NCBI RefSeq assembly: GCF_030272615.1
Contig: NW_026728923.1
Coordinates: forward strand, 317,501-350,000
Length of the DNA stretch: 32,500 nucleotides
Source: Cryptomeria japonica
Taxonomy: Eukaryota; Streptophyta; Pinopsida; Cupressales; Cupressaceae
Direction: 5' to 3'
In this document: positions 18,181 through 31,712 of the stretch, piece after piece
How the letters are laid out: every line of letters starts with the position of its first letter
Numbering within the stretch: position 1 is the first letter of the stretch
Notes under the pieces: generated by a model
Databases searched by the model: none
Seen by the model: the letters and a program-made list of their open reading frames with translations, nothing else
Told to the model about the DNA's origin: nothing
Made by a program: the position numbers and the translations under genes

Positions 18181-19446
18181 TGCGCACCAAGGCACCCACC
18201 CTGGCCAAGGTGGGTCACGGGGTGGGTCCTAGGGTGGGTAACGGGGTGGGTACTAAGGTGCGTGCCAAGGTGGGTCATGGGGTGGGTGCCAAGGTGGGCA
18301 CCAGGGTGGGTGTGCACCAACCCTAGCCAGGGTAGGTCACGGGGTGGTTGTCGGGGTGGGCGTCAAGGAGCCAAGGTGGGTGGCAAGTAGCCAAGTTGCG
18401 TGCCAAGGTGGGTGTCGGGGTGGGTGCCAAGGATCCAAGGTGGGTGCCAAGGAACCAAGGTGGGTGTCTGGGTGGGTGCCGAGGTGGGAGCCAGGGTGGG
18501 TCCCAAGGTGAGTGCAAAGGTGGGTGCCAGGGTCAAGGTGAGTGCCAATGTGGGTTCCAAGGTGCCAGGGTCAGGGTGAGTGCCAATGTGGGTTCAAAGG
18601 TGCTAAGTTGGGTGCGAGGTTGGGTGCGAGGGTGGGTGGGTGCCAAGGTGTGCTAGGTGGAAGCCCGGGTGGGTCGGCATCCCATGGGTGTCGAGTTGGG
18701 TGCCTGATGGGTGCTTCTTGTCAAGTTTTAGTCGTCGGGACTCATTTCGAGCCTTAGAGGTCGTTTCTTGTCCGGTTGCCCTGTCTTCGACCTGGGAACC
18801 CAATTTTGGTCCTCGGGTCCCATTTTTTTTTGTCTCGCATCCCACTTTTGGCCTGTGGCCTTTTCGGGGTCGATTCTCGTTTTGGGCATCAGAGCATGTT
18901 TCTTCTCCTAAAACCCAATATTTGTTTATTAAGTCTCGGAACACATTTTTGTTCTCGTGGACCCATCATGGGTCTTGGAACGCATTTGTGGTCCTTGGGT
19001 CCCATTTTGCATCCCGAAACTTGTGTTTTGGTGCTTGATCCCTATTTTGGGTGCCCACCTTGCACCAAGTGCGCACCCGGGGCAAACCGAGCGCCTTGGT
19101 GCACCGGGGCAAGATCGAGCGTGCACCCGAGGCGCCCCGAACATGCACCAAGGTGCACTCGGCCCACATGTGAGCGCAGGTCGTTGCGCCCGAGGTGGTG
19201 TGTGGGCACCGCGTTGCAGACGGGACACTGCACGCACACGACGCCCCGTCCAGGTGCACGCACGTAGGCCGGGCCGGGTGCACACCCGACGCCCTAGCAA
19301 GGTGCGCGCACCCGGGCAGGGCTCACACTTGGCGAACGGGGCGCACTTCGCGAGGGAGGGTGTGCACCTCGACGGGGGTGGGTGGCCGGGGTGGATTCGC
19401 ACGTGGGTCGCGGTTTGCTAAGTACACACTGCGACAAGCTCATAAC

Positions 19447-19565
19447 GGGTGCGATCATACCAGCGTTAGTGCACCGGATCCCATCAGAACTCCGCAGTTA
19501 AGCGCGCTTGGGCCGGAGTAGTACTGGGATGGGTGACCTCCCGGGAAGTCCCGGTGTTGCACCCT
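19447..19565 (+). rRNA. 5S rRNA: 5S ribosomal RNA, copy 2
   Basis: Base-for-base the same gene as copy 1, 6034 bp downstream of it, with the same -28 TAAGTA (19419-19424) and -1 C. All internal boxes are intact. Confidence 0.98.
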
Positions 19566-19577
19566 TTCTTAGTTTTT
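19565..19577 (+). terminator. Pol III terminator of 5S copy 2
   Basis: TTTCTTAGTTTTT, as in copy 1. Confidence 0.8.
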
Positions 19578-21380
19578 CGCCGGGCGTCGCAATGCTATTT
19601 GAATAAACCTTTTGCCCGTTTGCGTTCTCGTCGGGGCCGGGCCGGGCCGGGCCGGGGTGCGCTGCCCGCACTACCGCGCGCGCGGGGGCGACACCGAGCG
19701 CGCACCCGAGGCGCCCCGAGCACACAGGCCACGGTGCAACCCGGGCGTTGTGCGCGCACCCCGGTGCGCCCGAGGTGCTGCGCGCGCACCCAGGTGAAAT
19801 CGGTGTGCACCTCGGCCAGTGCGCGCTCGGTCGAGTCGCGCACGTTGGCCAAGGTGCACGGTGATGTTTCTTACTCTAAGGTTCCGCACCAGACGCCCGG
19901 GACAGGTGAGCGAAGCTGGGCGGGGCCGGGTGCGCGGCCGGGGCAGGTGCACGCAGCTGGAGAGAGCTTTGGAGCACACCAGAGGTGCGCACCTTGGAGC
20001 ACACTTCGGAGCGCACCAATGATGCGCTCCATTCAAAAGTTTCCTGAAAAGGCAAAAAAAGTTGAGATTATAGAATTTCCCACTTGAGAGATTGTAAAAA
20101 AAAAAAATTTAAAATGAAGGAAACGCGGGTGCCAAGGTGTGCGCGCCCGGGTGCGCAGCCCAGCCAAGGTGTGCGCACCAAGGCGCCCACCCTGGCGAAG
20201 GTGCACGCAAGGTGCGCACCCGAGGCAAACCGGACAATTAACCCAACTTTCGACTTCGCGCGCACCTGCGCACCTTGGAGCGCACTTCGGAGCGCTCCTT
20301 GGTGCGCACCAATCTTGGGCACCTCGGAGTGCACCATGGCGCCCACCAAGGTGCGCACCCGGGGCAAACCGAGCTCCGACTTCGTGCGCACCTTGGAGCG
20401 CACGAAAGGTGCGCACCATGGCGCCCACCAAGGTGCGCAGCCCAGCCAAGGCGTGCGCATCAAGGTGCGCACCCTGGCGAAGGTGCGCACCCGGGGCAAA
20501 CCGAGCTCCGACTTCGTGCGCACCTTGGAGCGCACAAAGGGTGCGCAACCCAGCCAAGGTGTGCGCACCCCGGGCAAACCGAGCTCCGAATCGTGCGCAC
20601 CTTGGAGCACACTTCGGAGCCCTCCTTGGTGCGCACCGATGTTGCGCACCTCGGAGCGCACCCGGGGAAAACAATGCAATTAACCCGACTTTCGACTTCG
20701 TGGGCACCTCGGAGCGCTCTCGGGTTCGCACCTCGGAGCACACCGAGGTGCGCACCTTTGATGCGCTGCCTTCACCAATTTCCAGAAAAGGCAAGAAAAC
20801 ATTGAGAAGGTGTGCGCACCGAGGTGCCCACCCTGGCGAAGGTGCACGCGAGGTGCGCACCCGGGGCAAACCGGGCTCCGACTTCGTGCACGCCATGCTG
20901 CGCACCTTGGAGGGCCATGGTGCGCACCTTGGAGCACACTTCGGAGCGCTCAATGGTGCCCAACCCAGCCAAGGTGCCCACCGCGGCGAAGGTGCACGCG
21001 AGGTGCGCACCCGGGGTAAACCGGGCTCCGACTTCGTGCACGCCGCACCTTGGAGCACACTTCGGAGCGCTCCTTGGTGCGCACCAGGGCGCGCAACCCA
21101 GCCGAGGTGCCCACCCCGGCGAAGGTGCACGCGGGGTGCGCACCCGGGGCAAACCGGGCTCCGACTTCGTGCACGCCATGGTGCCCACCGCGGCGAAGGT
21201 GCACGCGAGGTGCGCACCCGGGGCAAACCGGGCTCCGACTTCGTGCACGCCGCACCTTGGAGCACACTTCGGAGCGCTCCTTGGTGCGCACCAGGGCGCG
21301 CAACCCAGCCGAGGTGCCCACCCCAGCGAAGGTGCACGCGAGGTGCGCACCCGGGGCAAACCGGGCTCCGACTTCGTGCA

Positions 21381-21528
21381 CGCCATGGTGCCCACCGCGG
21401 CGAAGGTGCACGCGAGGTGCGCACCCGGGGCAAACCGGGCTCCGACTTCGTGCACGCCATGGTGCCCACCGCGGCGAAGGTGCACGCGAGGTGCGCACCC
21501 GGGGCAAACCGGGCTCCGACTTCGTGCA
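21381..21528. repeat. Unit-B-specific 74-bp tandem duplication
   Basis: Two adjacent copies of the 74-bp subrepeat starting CGCCATGGTGCCCACCGCGG (21381 and 21455) stand where units A and C have one. They appear identical, which points to a recent event such as replication slippage or unequal exchange. Confidence 0.9.
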
Positions 21529-24500
21529 CGCCGCACCTTGGAGCACACTTCGGAGCGCTCCTTGGTGCGCACCATGGTGCCCACCAGGGCGCGCAACCCC
21601 GCCGAAGGTGCACGCGAGGTGCGCACCCGGGGCAAACCGGGCTCCGACTTCGTGCACGCCGCACCTTGGAGCACACTTCGGAGCGCTCCTTGGTGCGCAC
21701 CAGGGCGCGCAACCCCGCCGAAGGTGCACGCGAGGTGCGCACCCGGGGCAAACCGGGCTCCGACTTCGTGCACGCCATGGTGCGCACCAGGGTGCCCACC
21801 GCGGCGAAGGTGCGCACCCGGGGCAAACCGGGCTCCGACTTCGTGCACGCCGCACCTTGGAGCACACTTCGGAGCGCTCCTTGGTGCGCACCAGGGCGCG
21901 CAACCCAGCCGAGGTGCCCACCCCGGCGAAGGTGCACGCGAGGTGCGCACCCGGGGCAAACCGGGCTCCGACTTCGTGCACGCCATGGTGCCCACCGCGG
22001 CGAAGGTGCGCACCCGGGGCAAACCGGGCTAGGACTTCGTGCACGCCGCACCTTGGAGCACACTTCGGAGCGCTCCTTGGTGCGCACCATGGTGCCCACC
22101 AGGCCGCGCAACCCAGCCAAGGTGTGCGCACCAAGGTGCACGCGAGGTGCGCACCCGGGGCAAACCGGGGTCCGGCTTCGTGCACGCCGCACCTTGGAGC
22201 ACACATCGGGGCGCTCCCGGGTTCGCACCGGCGTTGCGCACCGTGGTGGGCACCTCGGAGCGCACCGTGGTGGGCACCTCGGAGCACACCAAGGTGGGCA
22301 GCGAGGTGCGCACCTTTGATGCGATGCCTTCACTAATTTCCATAAAAGGCAAAAGAAAACGAGATTTTAAAATTTCCGTTTTGAAAGATAGTGAGAAAAA
22401 GGGAATGCTGGTGCCATCTTGAGCCCGCCCTGGTGCGCAGCCCAGCCAAGGTGTGCGCACCAAGGTGCCCACCCTGGCGAAGGTGCGCGCCCGGGCAATT
22501 AACCCAACTTCCAACTTCGCGCGCGCCAGGGTGGGAGCGCACCCAACAACCGGGCCTGGGAAGAGCCAATGCGAGAAACCCCACCAAACGCTCTGACAAA
22601 AAAAGAGGGGGCGCTCCAGTAACCCCGCTTCGGAGCGCACCCTGGGCAAACCCAGCCAGGGTGCCCACCCCGGCCAAGGTGCAGGCGAGGTGCGCACCCG
22701 GGGCAAACCGGGCTCCGACAACGTGCACGCCGCACCTTGGAGCACACTTCGTAGCGCTCCCGGGTGCGCACCTCAGAGCACACCAAGGTGGGCAGCGAGG
22801 TGCGCACCTTTGATGCGCTGCCTTCACTAATTTCCAGAAAAGGCAAAAAAAAGAGGAGATTTTAAAATTTCCGTTTTGAAAGATAGTGAAAAAAACGGAA
22901 CGCGGGTGCCATCTTGAGCCCGCCCGGGTGCACAGCCCAGGTAAGGTGCCCACCCTGGCAAAGGTGCGCACCCGGGCAATTAACCCTACTTCCGACTTCG
23001 TGCGCGCCAGGGTGGCAACCGGGCCTGGGAAGAGCCAATGCGAGAAACCCCACCAAACGCTCCGACAAAAAAAGAGGCGGCGCTCCAATAACCCCGCTTC
23101 GGAGCGCAGCCGGGGCAAACCCAGCCAAGGTGCCCACCCCGACGAAGGTGCACGCGAGGTGCGCACCCGGGGCAAACCGGGCTCCGACAACGTGCACGCA
23201 GCACCTTGGAGCACACTTCGAAGCACTCCCGGGTGCCCACCGGCGTTGCGCACCGTGGTGGGCAGCGAGGTGCGCACCTTTGATGCGCTGCCTTCACTAA
23301 TTTCCAGAAAAGGCAAAAAAAAATGAGATTTTAAAATTTCCGTTTTGAAAGATAGTGAAAAAAACGGAACGCGGGTGCCATCTTGAGCCCGCCCTGGTGC
23401 GCAGCCCAGGCAAGGCATGCGCACCAAGGTGCCCACCCGCGGTGCACACCCGGGGCAAACCGGGCTCCGACTTCGTGCAGGCCGCACCTTGGAGCACACT
23501 TCGGAGCGCTCCTTGGTGCGCACCATGGTGCCCACCAGGGCGCACCCGGGGCAAACCGGGCTCCGACTTCGTGCACGCCGCACCTTGGAGCACACATCGG
23601 AGCGCTCCCAGGTTCGCACCAGCGTTGCGCACCTTTGATGCGCTGCCTTCACTAATTTCCAGAAAAGGCAAAAAAAAACGATATTTTAAAATTTCCGTTC
23701 TGAAAGATAGTGAAAAAAACGGAACGCGGGTGCCATCTTGAGCCCTTCCTGGTGCGCAGCCCAGGCAAGTTGTGCGCACCAAGGTGCCCACCCTGGCGGA
23801 GGTGCGCGCCCGGGGCAAACCGGGCTCCGACTTCGTGCACTGCATGGTGCCCACCAAGGCGCGCAACCCAGCCAAGGTGCCCACCGCAGCGAAGGTGCAC
23901 GCGAGGTGCGCACCCGAGGTGCACACCCGGGGCAAACCGAGCTCCGACTTCGTGCACGCCGCACCTTGGAGCACACTTCAGAGCGCTCCTTGGTGCGCAC
24001 CAGGGCGCGCAACCCAGCCAAGGTGCTCACCCCGGCGAAGGTGCACGCGAGGTGCGCACCCGGGGCAAGCCGGGCTCGGACTTCGTGCACGCCGCACCTT
24101 GGAGCACACATCGGAGCGCTCCCGGGTTCGCACCAGCATTGCGCACCTTTGATGCGCTGCCTTCACTAATTTCCAGAAAAGGCAAAAAAAAAAAAAAAAC
24201 GAGATTTTAAAATTTCCGTTTTGAAAGATAGTGAAAAAAACGGAACGCGGGTGCCATCTTGAGCCCGCCCTGGTGTGCAGCCCAGGCAAGTTGTGCGCAC
24301 CAAGGCACCCACCCTGGCCAAGGTGGGTCACGGGGTGGGTCCTAGGGTGGGTAACGGGGTGGGTACTAAGGTGCGTGCCAAGGTGGGTCATGGGGTGGGT
24401 GCCAAGGTGGGCACCAGGGTGGGTGTGCACCAACCCTAGCCAGGGTAGGTCACGGGGTGGTTGTCGGGGTGGGCGTCAAGGAGCCAAGGTGGGTGGCAAG

Positions 24501-25559
24501 TAGCCAAGTTGCGTGCCAAGGTGGGTGTCGGGGTGGGTGCCAAGGATCCAAGGTGGGTGCCAAGGAACCAAGGTGGGTGTCTGGGTGGGTGCCGAGGTGG
24601 GAGCCAGGGTGGGTCCCAAGGTGAGTGCAAAGGTGGGTGCCAGGGTCAAGGTGAGTGCCAATGTGGGTTCCAAGGTGCCAGGGTCAGGGTGAGTGCCAAT
24701 GTGGGTTCAAAGGTGCTAAGTTGGGTGCGAGGTTGGGTGCGAGGGTGGGTGGGTGCCAAGGTGTGCTAGGTGGAAGCCCGGGTGGGTCGGCATCCCATGG
24801 GTGTCGAGTTGGGTGCCTGATGGGTGCTTCTTGTCAAGTTTTAGTCGTCGGGACTCATTTCGAGCCTTAGAGGTCGTTTCTTGTCCGGTTGCCCTGTCTT
24901 CGACCTGGGAACCCAATTTTGGTCCTCGGGTCCCATTTTTTTTTGTCTCGCATCCCACTTTTGGCCTGTGGCCTTTTCGGGGTCGATTCTCGTTTTGGGC
25001 ATCAGAGCATGTTTCTTCTCCTAAAACCCAATATTTGTTTATTAAGTCTCGGAACACATTTTTGTTCTCGTGGACCCATCATGGGTCTTGGAACGCATTT
25101 GTGGTCCTTGGGTCCCATTTTGCATCCCGAAACTTGTGTTTTGGTGCTTGATCCCTATTTTGGGTGCCCACCTTGCACCAAGTGCGCACCCGGGGCAAAC
25201 CGAGCGCCTTGGTGCACCGGGGCAAGATCGAGCGTGCACCCGAGGCGCCCCGAACATGCACCAAGGTGCACTCGGCCCACATGTGAGCGCAGGTCGTTGC
25301 GCCCGAGGTGGTGTGTGGGCACCGCGTTGCAGACGGGACACTGCACGCACACGACGCCCCGTCCAGGTGCACGCACGTAGGCCGGGCCGGGTGCACACCC
25401 GACGCCCTAGCAAGGTGCGCGCACCCGGGCAGGGCTCACACTTGGCGAACGGGGCGCACTTCGCGAGGGAGGGTGTGCACCTCGACGGGGGTGGGTGGCC
25501 GGGGTGGATTCGCACGTGGGTCGCGGTTTGCTAAGTACACACTGCGACAAGCTCATAAC

Positions 25560-25678
25560 GGGTGCGATCATACCAGCGTTAGTGCACCGGATCCCATCAG
25601 AACTCCGCAGTTAAGCGCGCTTGGGCCGGAGTAGTACTGGGATGGGTGACCTCCCGGGAAGTCCCGGTGTTGCACCCT
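25560..25678 (+). rRNA. 5S rRNA: 5S ribosomal RNA, copy 3
   Basis: Identical to copies 1 and 2, 6113 bp from copy 2. TATA-like TAAGTA lies at 25532-25537. Confidence 0.98.
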
Positions 25679-25690
25679 TTCTTAGTTTTT
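25678..25690 (+). terminator. Pol III terminator of 5S copy 3
   Basis: TTTCTTAGTTTTT, as in copy 1. Confidence 0.8.
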
Positions 25691-28600
25691 CGCCGGGCGT
25701 CGCAATGCTATTTGAATAAACCTTTTGCCCGTTTGCGTTCTCGTCGGGGCCGGGCCGGGCCGGGGTGCGCTGCCCGCACTACCGCGCGCGCGGGGGCGAC
25801 ACCGAGCGCGCACCCGAGGCGCCCCGAGCACACAGGCCACGGTGCAACCCGGGCGTTGTGCGCGCACCCCGGTGCGCCCGAGGTGCTGCGCGCGCACCCA
25901 GGTGAAATCGGTGTGCACCTCGGCCAGTGCGCGCTCGGTCGAGTCGCGCACGTTGGCCAAGGTGCACGGTGATGTTTCTTACTCTAAGGTTCCGCACCAG
26001 ACGCCCGGGACAGGTGAGCGAAGCTGGGCGGGGCCGGGTGCGCGGCCGGGGCAGGTGCACGCAGCTGGAGAGAGCTTTGGAGCACACCAGAGGTGCGCAC
26101 CTTGGAGCACACTTCGGAGCGCACCAATGATGCGCTCCATTCAAAAGTTTCCTGAAAAGGCAAAAAAAGTTGAGATTATAGAATTTCCCACTTGAGAGAT
26201 TGTAAAAAAAAAAAATTTAAAATGAAGGAAACGCGGGTGCCAAGGTGTGCGCGCCCGGGTGCGCAGCCCAGCCAAGGTGTGCGCACCAAGGCGCCCACCC
26301 TGGCGAAGGTGCACGCAAGGTGCGCACCCGAGGCAAACCGGACAATTAACCCAACTTTCGACTTCGCGCGCACCTGCGCACCTTGGAGCGCACTTCGGAG
26401 CGCTCCTTGGTGCGCACCAATCTTGGGCACCTCGGAGTGCACCATGGCGCCCACCAAGGTGCGCACCCGGGGCAAACCGAGCTCCGACTTCGTGCGCACC
26501 TTGGAGCGCACGAAAGGTGCGCACCATGGCGCCCACCAAGGTGCGCAGCCCAGCCAAGGCGTGCGCATCAAGGTGCGCACCCTGGCGAAGGTGCGCACCC
26601 GGGGCAAACCGAGCTCCGACTTCGTGCGCACCTTGGAGCGCACAAAGGGTGCGCAACCCAGCCAAGGTGTGCGCACCCCGGGCAAACCGAGCTCCGAATC
26701 GTGCGCACCTTGGAGCACACTTCGGAGCCCTCCTTGGTGCGCACCGATGTTGCGCACCTCGGAGCGCACCCGGGGAAAACAATGCAATTAACCCGACTTT
26801 CGACTTCGTGGGCACCTCGGAGCGCTCTCGGGTTCGCACCTCGGAGCACACCGAGGTGCGCACCTTTGATGCGCTGCCTTCACCAATTTCCAGAAAAGGC
26901 AAGAAAACATTGAGAAGGTGTGCGCACCGAGGTGCCCACCCTGGCGAAGGTGCACGCGAGGTGCGCACCCGGGGCAAACCGGGCTCCGACTTCGTGCACG
27001 CCATGCTGCGCACCTTGGAGGGCCATGGTGCGCACCTTGGAGCACACTTCGGAGCGCTCAATGGTGCCCAACCCAGCCAAGGTGCCCACCGCGGCGAAGG
27101 TGCACGCGAGGTGCGCACCCGGGGCAAACCGGGCTCCGACTTCGTGCACGCCGCACCTTGGAGCACACTTCGGAGCGCTCCTTGGTGCGCACCAGGGCGC
27201 GCAACCCAGCCGAGGTGCCCACCCCGGCGAAGGTGCACGCGGGGTGCGCACCCGGGGCAAACCGGGCTCCGACTTCGTGCACGCCATGGTGCCCACCGCG
27301 GCGAAGGTGCACGCGAGGTGCGCACCCGGGGCAAACCGGGCTCCGACTTCGTGCACGCCGCACCTTGGAGCACACTTCGGAGCGCTCCTTGGTGCGCACC
27401 AGGGCGCGCAACCCAGCCGAGGTGCCCACCCCGGCGAAGGTGCACGCGAGGTGCGCACCCGGGGCAAACCGGGCTCCGACTTCGTGCACGCCATGGTGCC
27501 CACCGCGGCGAAGGTGCACGCGAGGTGCGCACCTGGGGCAAACCGGGCTCCGACTTCGTGCACGCCGCACCTTGGAGCACACTTCGGAGCGCTCCTTGGT
27601 GCGCACCATGGTGCCCACCAGGGCGCGCAACCCCGCCGAAGGTGCACGCGAGGTGCGCACCCGGGGCAAACCGGGCTCCGACTTCGTGCACGCCGCACCT
27701 TGGAGCACACTTCGGAGCGCTCCTTGGTGCGCACCAGGGCGCGCAACCCCGCCGAAGGTGCACGCGAGGTGCGCACCCGGGGCAAACCGGGCTCCGACTT
27801 CGTGCACGCCATGGTGCGCACCAGGGTGCCCACCGCGGCGAAGGTGCGCACCCGGGGCAAACCGGGCTCCGACTTCGTGCACGCCGCACCTTGGAGCACA
27901 CTTCGGAGCGCTCCTTGGTGCGCACCAGGGCGCGCAACCCAGCCGAGGTGCCCACCCCGACGAAGGTGCACGCGAGGTGCGCACCCGGGGCAAACCGGGC
28001 TCCGACTTCGTGCACGCCATGGTGCCCACCGCGGCGAAGGTGCGCACCCGGGGCAAACCGGGCTAGGACTTCGTGCACGCCGCACCTTGGAGCACACTTT
28101 GGAGCGCTCCTTGGTGCGCACCATGGTGCCCACCAGGCCGCGCAACCCAGCCAAGGTGTGCGCACCAAGGTGCACGCGAGGTGCGCACCCGGGGCAAACC
28201 GGGGTCCGGCTTCGTGCACGCCGCACCTTGGAGCACACATCGGGGCGCTCCCGGGTTCGCACCGGCGTTGCGCACCGTGGTGGGCACCTCGGAGCGCACC
28301 GTGGTGGGCACCTCGGAGCACACCAAGGTGGGCAGCGAGGTGCGCACCTTTGATGCGATGCCTTCACTAATTTCCATAAAAGGCAAAAAAAAACGAGATT
28401 TTAAAATTTCCGTTTTGAAAGATAGTGAGAAAAAGGGAATGCTGGTGCCATCTTGAGCCCGCCCTGGTGCGCAGCCCAGCCAAGGTGTGCGCACCAAGGT
28501 GCCCACCCTGGCGAAGGTGCGCGCCCGGGCAATTAACCCAACTTCCAACTTCGCGCGCGCCAGGGTGGGAGCGCACCCAACAACCGGGCCTGGGAAGAGC

Positions 28601-31593
28601 CAATGCGAGAAACCCCACCAAACGCTCTGACAAAAAAAGAGGGGGCGCTCCAGTAACCCCGCTTCGGAGCGCACCCTGGGCAAACCCAGCCAGGGTGCCC
28701 ACCCCGGCCAAGGTGCAGGCGAGGTGCGCACCCGGGGCAAACCGGGCTCCGACAACGTGCACGCCGCACCTTGGAGCACACTTCGTAGCGCTCCCGGGTG
28801 CGCACCTCAGAGCACACCAAGGTGGGCAGCGAGGTGCGCACCTTTGATGCGCTGCCTTCACTAATTTCCAGAAAAGGCAAAAAAAAGAGGAGATTTTAAA
28901 ATTTCCGTTTTGAAAGATAGTGAAAAAAACGGAACGCGGGTGCCATCTTGAGCCCGCCCTGGTGCACAGCCCAGGTAAGGTGCCCACCCTGGCAAAGGTG
29001 CGCACCCGGGCAATTAACCCTACTTCCGACTTCGTGCGCGCCAGGGTGGCAACCGGGCCTGGGAAGAGCCAATGCGAGAAACCCCACCAAACGCTCCGAC
29101 AAAAAAAGAGGCGGCGCTCCAATAACCCCGCTTCGGAGCGCAGCCGGGGCAAACCCAGCCAAGGTGCCCACCCCGACGAAGGTGCACGCGAGGTGCGCAC
29201 CCGGGGCAAACCGGGCTCCGACAACGTGCACGCAGCACCTTGGAGCACACTTCGAAGCACTCCCGGGTGCCCACCGGCGTTGCGCACCGTGGTGGGCAGC
29301 GAGGTGCGCACCTTTGATGCGCTGCCTTCACTAATTTCCAGAAAAGGCAAAAAAAAATGAGATTTTAAAATTTCCGTTTTGAAAGATAGTGAAAAAAACG
29401 GAACGCGGGTGCCATCTTGAGCCCGCCCTGGTGCGCAGCCCAGGCAAGGCATGCGCACCAAGGTGCCCACCCGCGGTGCACGCCCGGGGCAAACCGGGCT
29501 CCGACTTCGTGCAGGCCGCACCTTGGAGCACACTTCGGAGCGCTCCTTGGTGCGCACCATGGTGCCCACCAGGGCGCACCCGGGGCAAACCGGGCTCCGA
29601 CTTCGTGCACGCCGCACCTTGGAGCACACATCGGAGCGCTCCCAGGTTCGCACCAGCGTTGCGCACCTTTGATGCGCTGCCTTCACTAATTTCCAGAAAA
29701 GGCAAAAAAAAACGATATTTTAAAATTTCCGTTCTGAAAGATAGTGAAAAAAACGGAACGCGGGTGCCATCTTGAGCCCTTCCTGGTGCGCAGCCCAGGC
29801 AAGTTGTGCGCACCAAGGTGCCCACCCTGGCGGAGGTGCGCGCCCGGGGCAAACCGGGCTCCGACTTCGTGCACTGCATGGTGCCCACCAAGGCGCGCAA
29901 CCCAGCCAAGGTGCCCACCGCAGCGAAGGTGCACGCGAGGTGCGCACCCGAGGTGCACACCCGGGGCAAACCGAGCTCCGACTTCGTGCACGCCGCACCT
30001 TGGAGCACACTTCAGAGCGCTCCTTGGTGCGCACCAGGGCGCGCAACCCAGCCAAGGTGCTCACCCCGGCGAAGGTGCACGCGAGGTGCGCACCCGGGGC
30101 AAGCCGGGCTCGGACTTCGTGCACGCCGCACCTTGGAGCACACATCGGAGCGCTCCCGGGTTCGCACCAGCATTGCGCACCTTTGATGCGCTGCCTTCAC
30201 TAATTTCCAGAAAAGGCAAAAAAAAAAAAAAAACGAGATTTTAAAATTTCCGTTTTGAAAGATAGTGAAAAAAACGGAACGCGGGTGCCATCTTGAGCCC
30301 GCCCTGGTGTGCAGCCCAGGCAAGTTGTGCGCACCAAGGCACCCACCCTGGCCAAGGTGGGTCACGGGGTGGGTCCTAGGGTGGGTAACGGGGTGGGTAC
30401 TAAGGTGCGTGCCAAGGTGGGTCATGGGGTGGGTGCCAAGGTGGGCACCAGGGTGGGTGTGCACCAACCCTAGCCAGGGTAGGTCACGGGGTGGTTGTCG
30501 GGGTGGGCGTCAAGGAGCCAAGGTGGGTGGCAAGTAGCCAAGTTGCGTGCCAAGGTGGGTGTCGGGGTGGGTGCCAAGGATCCAAGGTGGGTGCCAAGGA
30601 ACCAAGGTGGGTGTCTGGGTGGGTGCCGAGGTGGGAGCCAGGGTGGGTCCCAAGGTGAGTGCAAAGGTGGGTGCCAGGGTCAAGGTGAGTGCCAATGTGG
30701 GTTCCAAGGTGCCAGGGTCAGGGTGAGTGCCAATGTGGGTTCAAAGGTGCTAAGTTGGGTGCGAGGTTGGGTGCGAGGGTGGGTGGGTGCCAAGGTGTGC
30801 TAGGTGGAAGCCCGGGTGGGTCGGCATCCCATGGGTGTCGAGTTGGGTGCCTGATGGGTGCTTCTTGTCAAGTTTTAGTCGTCGGGACTCATTTCGAGCC
30901 TTAGAGGTCGTTTCTTGTCCGGTTGCCCTGTCTTCGACCTGGGAACCCAATTTTGGTCCTCGGGTCCCATTTTTTTTTGTCTCGCATCCCACTTTTGGCC
31001 TGTGGCCTTTTCGGGGTCGATTCTCGTTTTGGGCATCAGAGCATGTTTCTTCTCCTAAAACCCAATATTTGTTTATTAAGTCTCGGAACACATTTTTGTT
31101 CTCGTGGACCCATCATGGGTCTTGGAACGCATTTGTGGTCCTTGGGTCCCATTTTGCATCCCGAAACTTGTGTTTTGGTGCTTGATCCCTATTTTGGGTG
31201 CCCACCTTGCACCAAGTGCGCACCCGGGGCAAACCGAGCGCCTTGGTGCACCGGGGCAAGATCGAGCGTGCACCCGAGGCGCCCCGAACATGCACCAAGG
31301 TGCACTCGGCCCACATGTGAGCGCAGGTCGTTGCGCCCGAGGTGGTGTGTGGGCACCGCGTTGCAGACGGGACACTGCACGCACACGACGCCCCGTCCAG
31401 GTGCACGCACGTAGGCCGGGCCGGGTGCACACCCGACGCCCTAGCAAGGTGCGCGCACCCGGGCAGGGCTCACACTTGGCGAACGGGGCGCACTTCGCGA
31501 GGGAGGGTGTGCACCTCGACGGGGGTGGGTGGCCGGGGTGGATTCGCACGTGGGTCGCGGTTTGCTAAGTACACACTGCGACAAGCTCATAAC

Positions 31594-31712
31594 GGGTGCG
31601 ATCATACCAGCGTTAGTGCACCGGATCCCATCAGAACTCCGCAGTTAAGCGCGCTTGGGCCGGAGTAGTACTGGGATGGGTGACCTCCCGGGAAGTCCCG
31701 GTGTTGCACCCT
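31594..31712 (+). rRNA. 5S rRNA: 5S ribosomal RNA, copy 4
   Basis: Identical coding part, 6034 bp from copy 3. The only difference near the gene is in the terminator. TATA-like TAAGTA lies at 31566-31571. Confidence 0.98.

Larger units (their letters stand above)
12161..18194 (+). repeat. 5S rDNA unit A (6034 bp)
   Basis: First unit of the tandem array. Homology with the later units begins at about 12161, at CCCACCCTGGCCAAGGTGGG, inside the minisatellite. Order within the unit: minisatellite (to about 12660), T-rich degenerate repeat, GC-rich 5' flank, 5S gene (13413), GC-rich 3' flank, then palindrome-rich subrepeats with seven A/T-rich islands. It has a few private substitutions (for example at 12223 and 14270), as expected for an edge unit. 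Long frames on both strands are not genes. Confidence 0.95.
18195..24307 (+). repeat. 5S rDNA unit B (6113 bp)
   Basis: Same layout as unit A but 79 bp longer. Five bases come from one extra GGCCG in the microsatellite after the 5S gene (about 19633-19657). The other 74 come from an extra tandem copy of the 74-bp subrepeat at 21381-21528. Otherwise it differs from unit A by scattered single-base changes. A/T islands start at 20021, 20760, 22318, 22812, 23282, 23637 and 24151. Confidence 0.95.
24308..30341 (+). repeat. 5S rDNA unit C (6034 bp)
   Basis: Same length as unit A, with a constant offset of 12147 bp. It has private substitutions (for example 27534 in a CACCTGGGGC phrase, and an A-only run near 28385 where A and B have a G). 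At some sites it agrees with B against A (AGCGTTGCGC near 29656). A/T islands start at 26129, 26868, 28352, 28846, 29316, 29671 and 30185. Confidence 0.95.
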
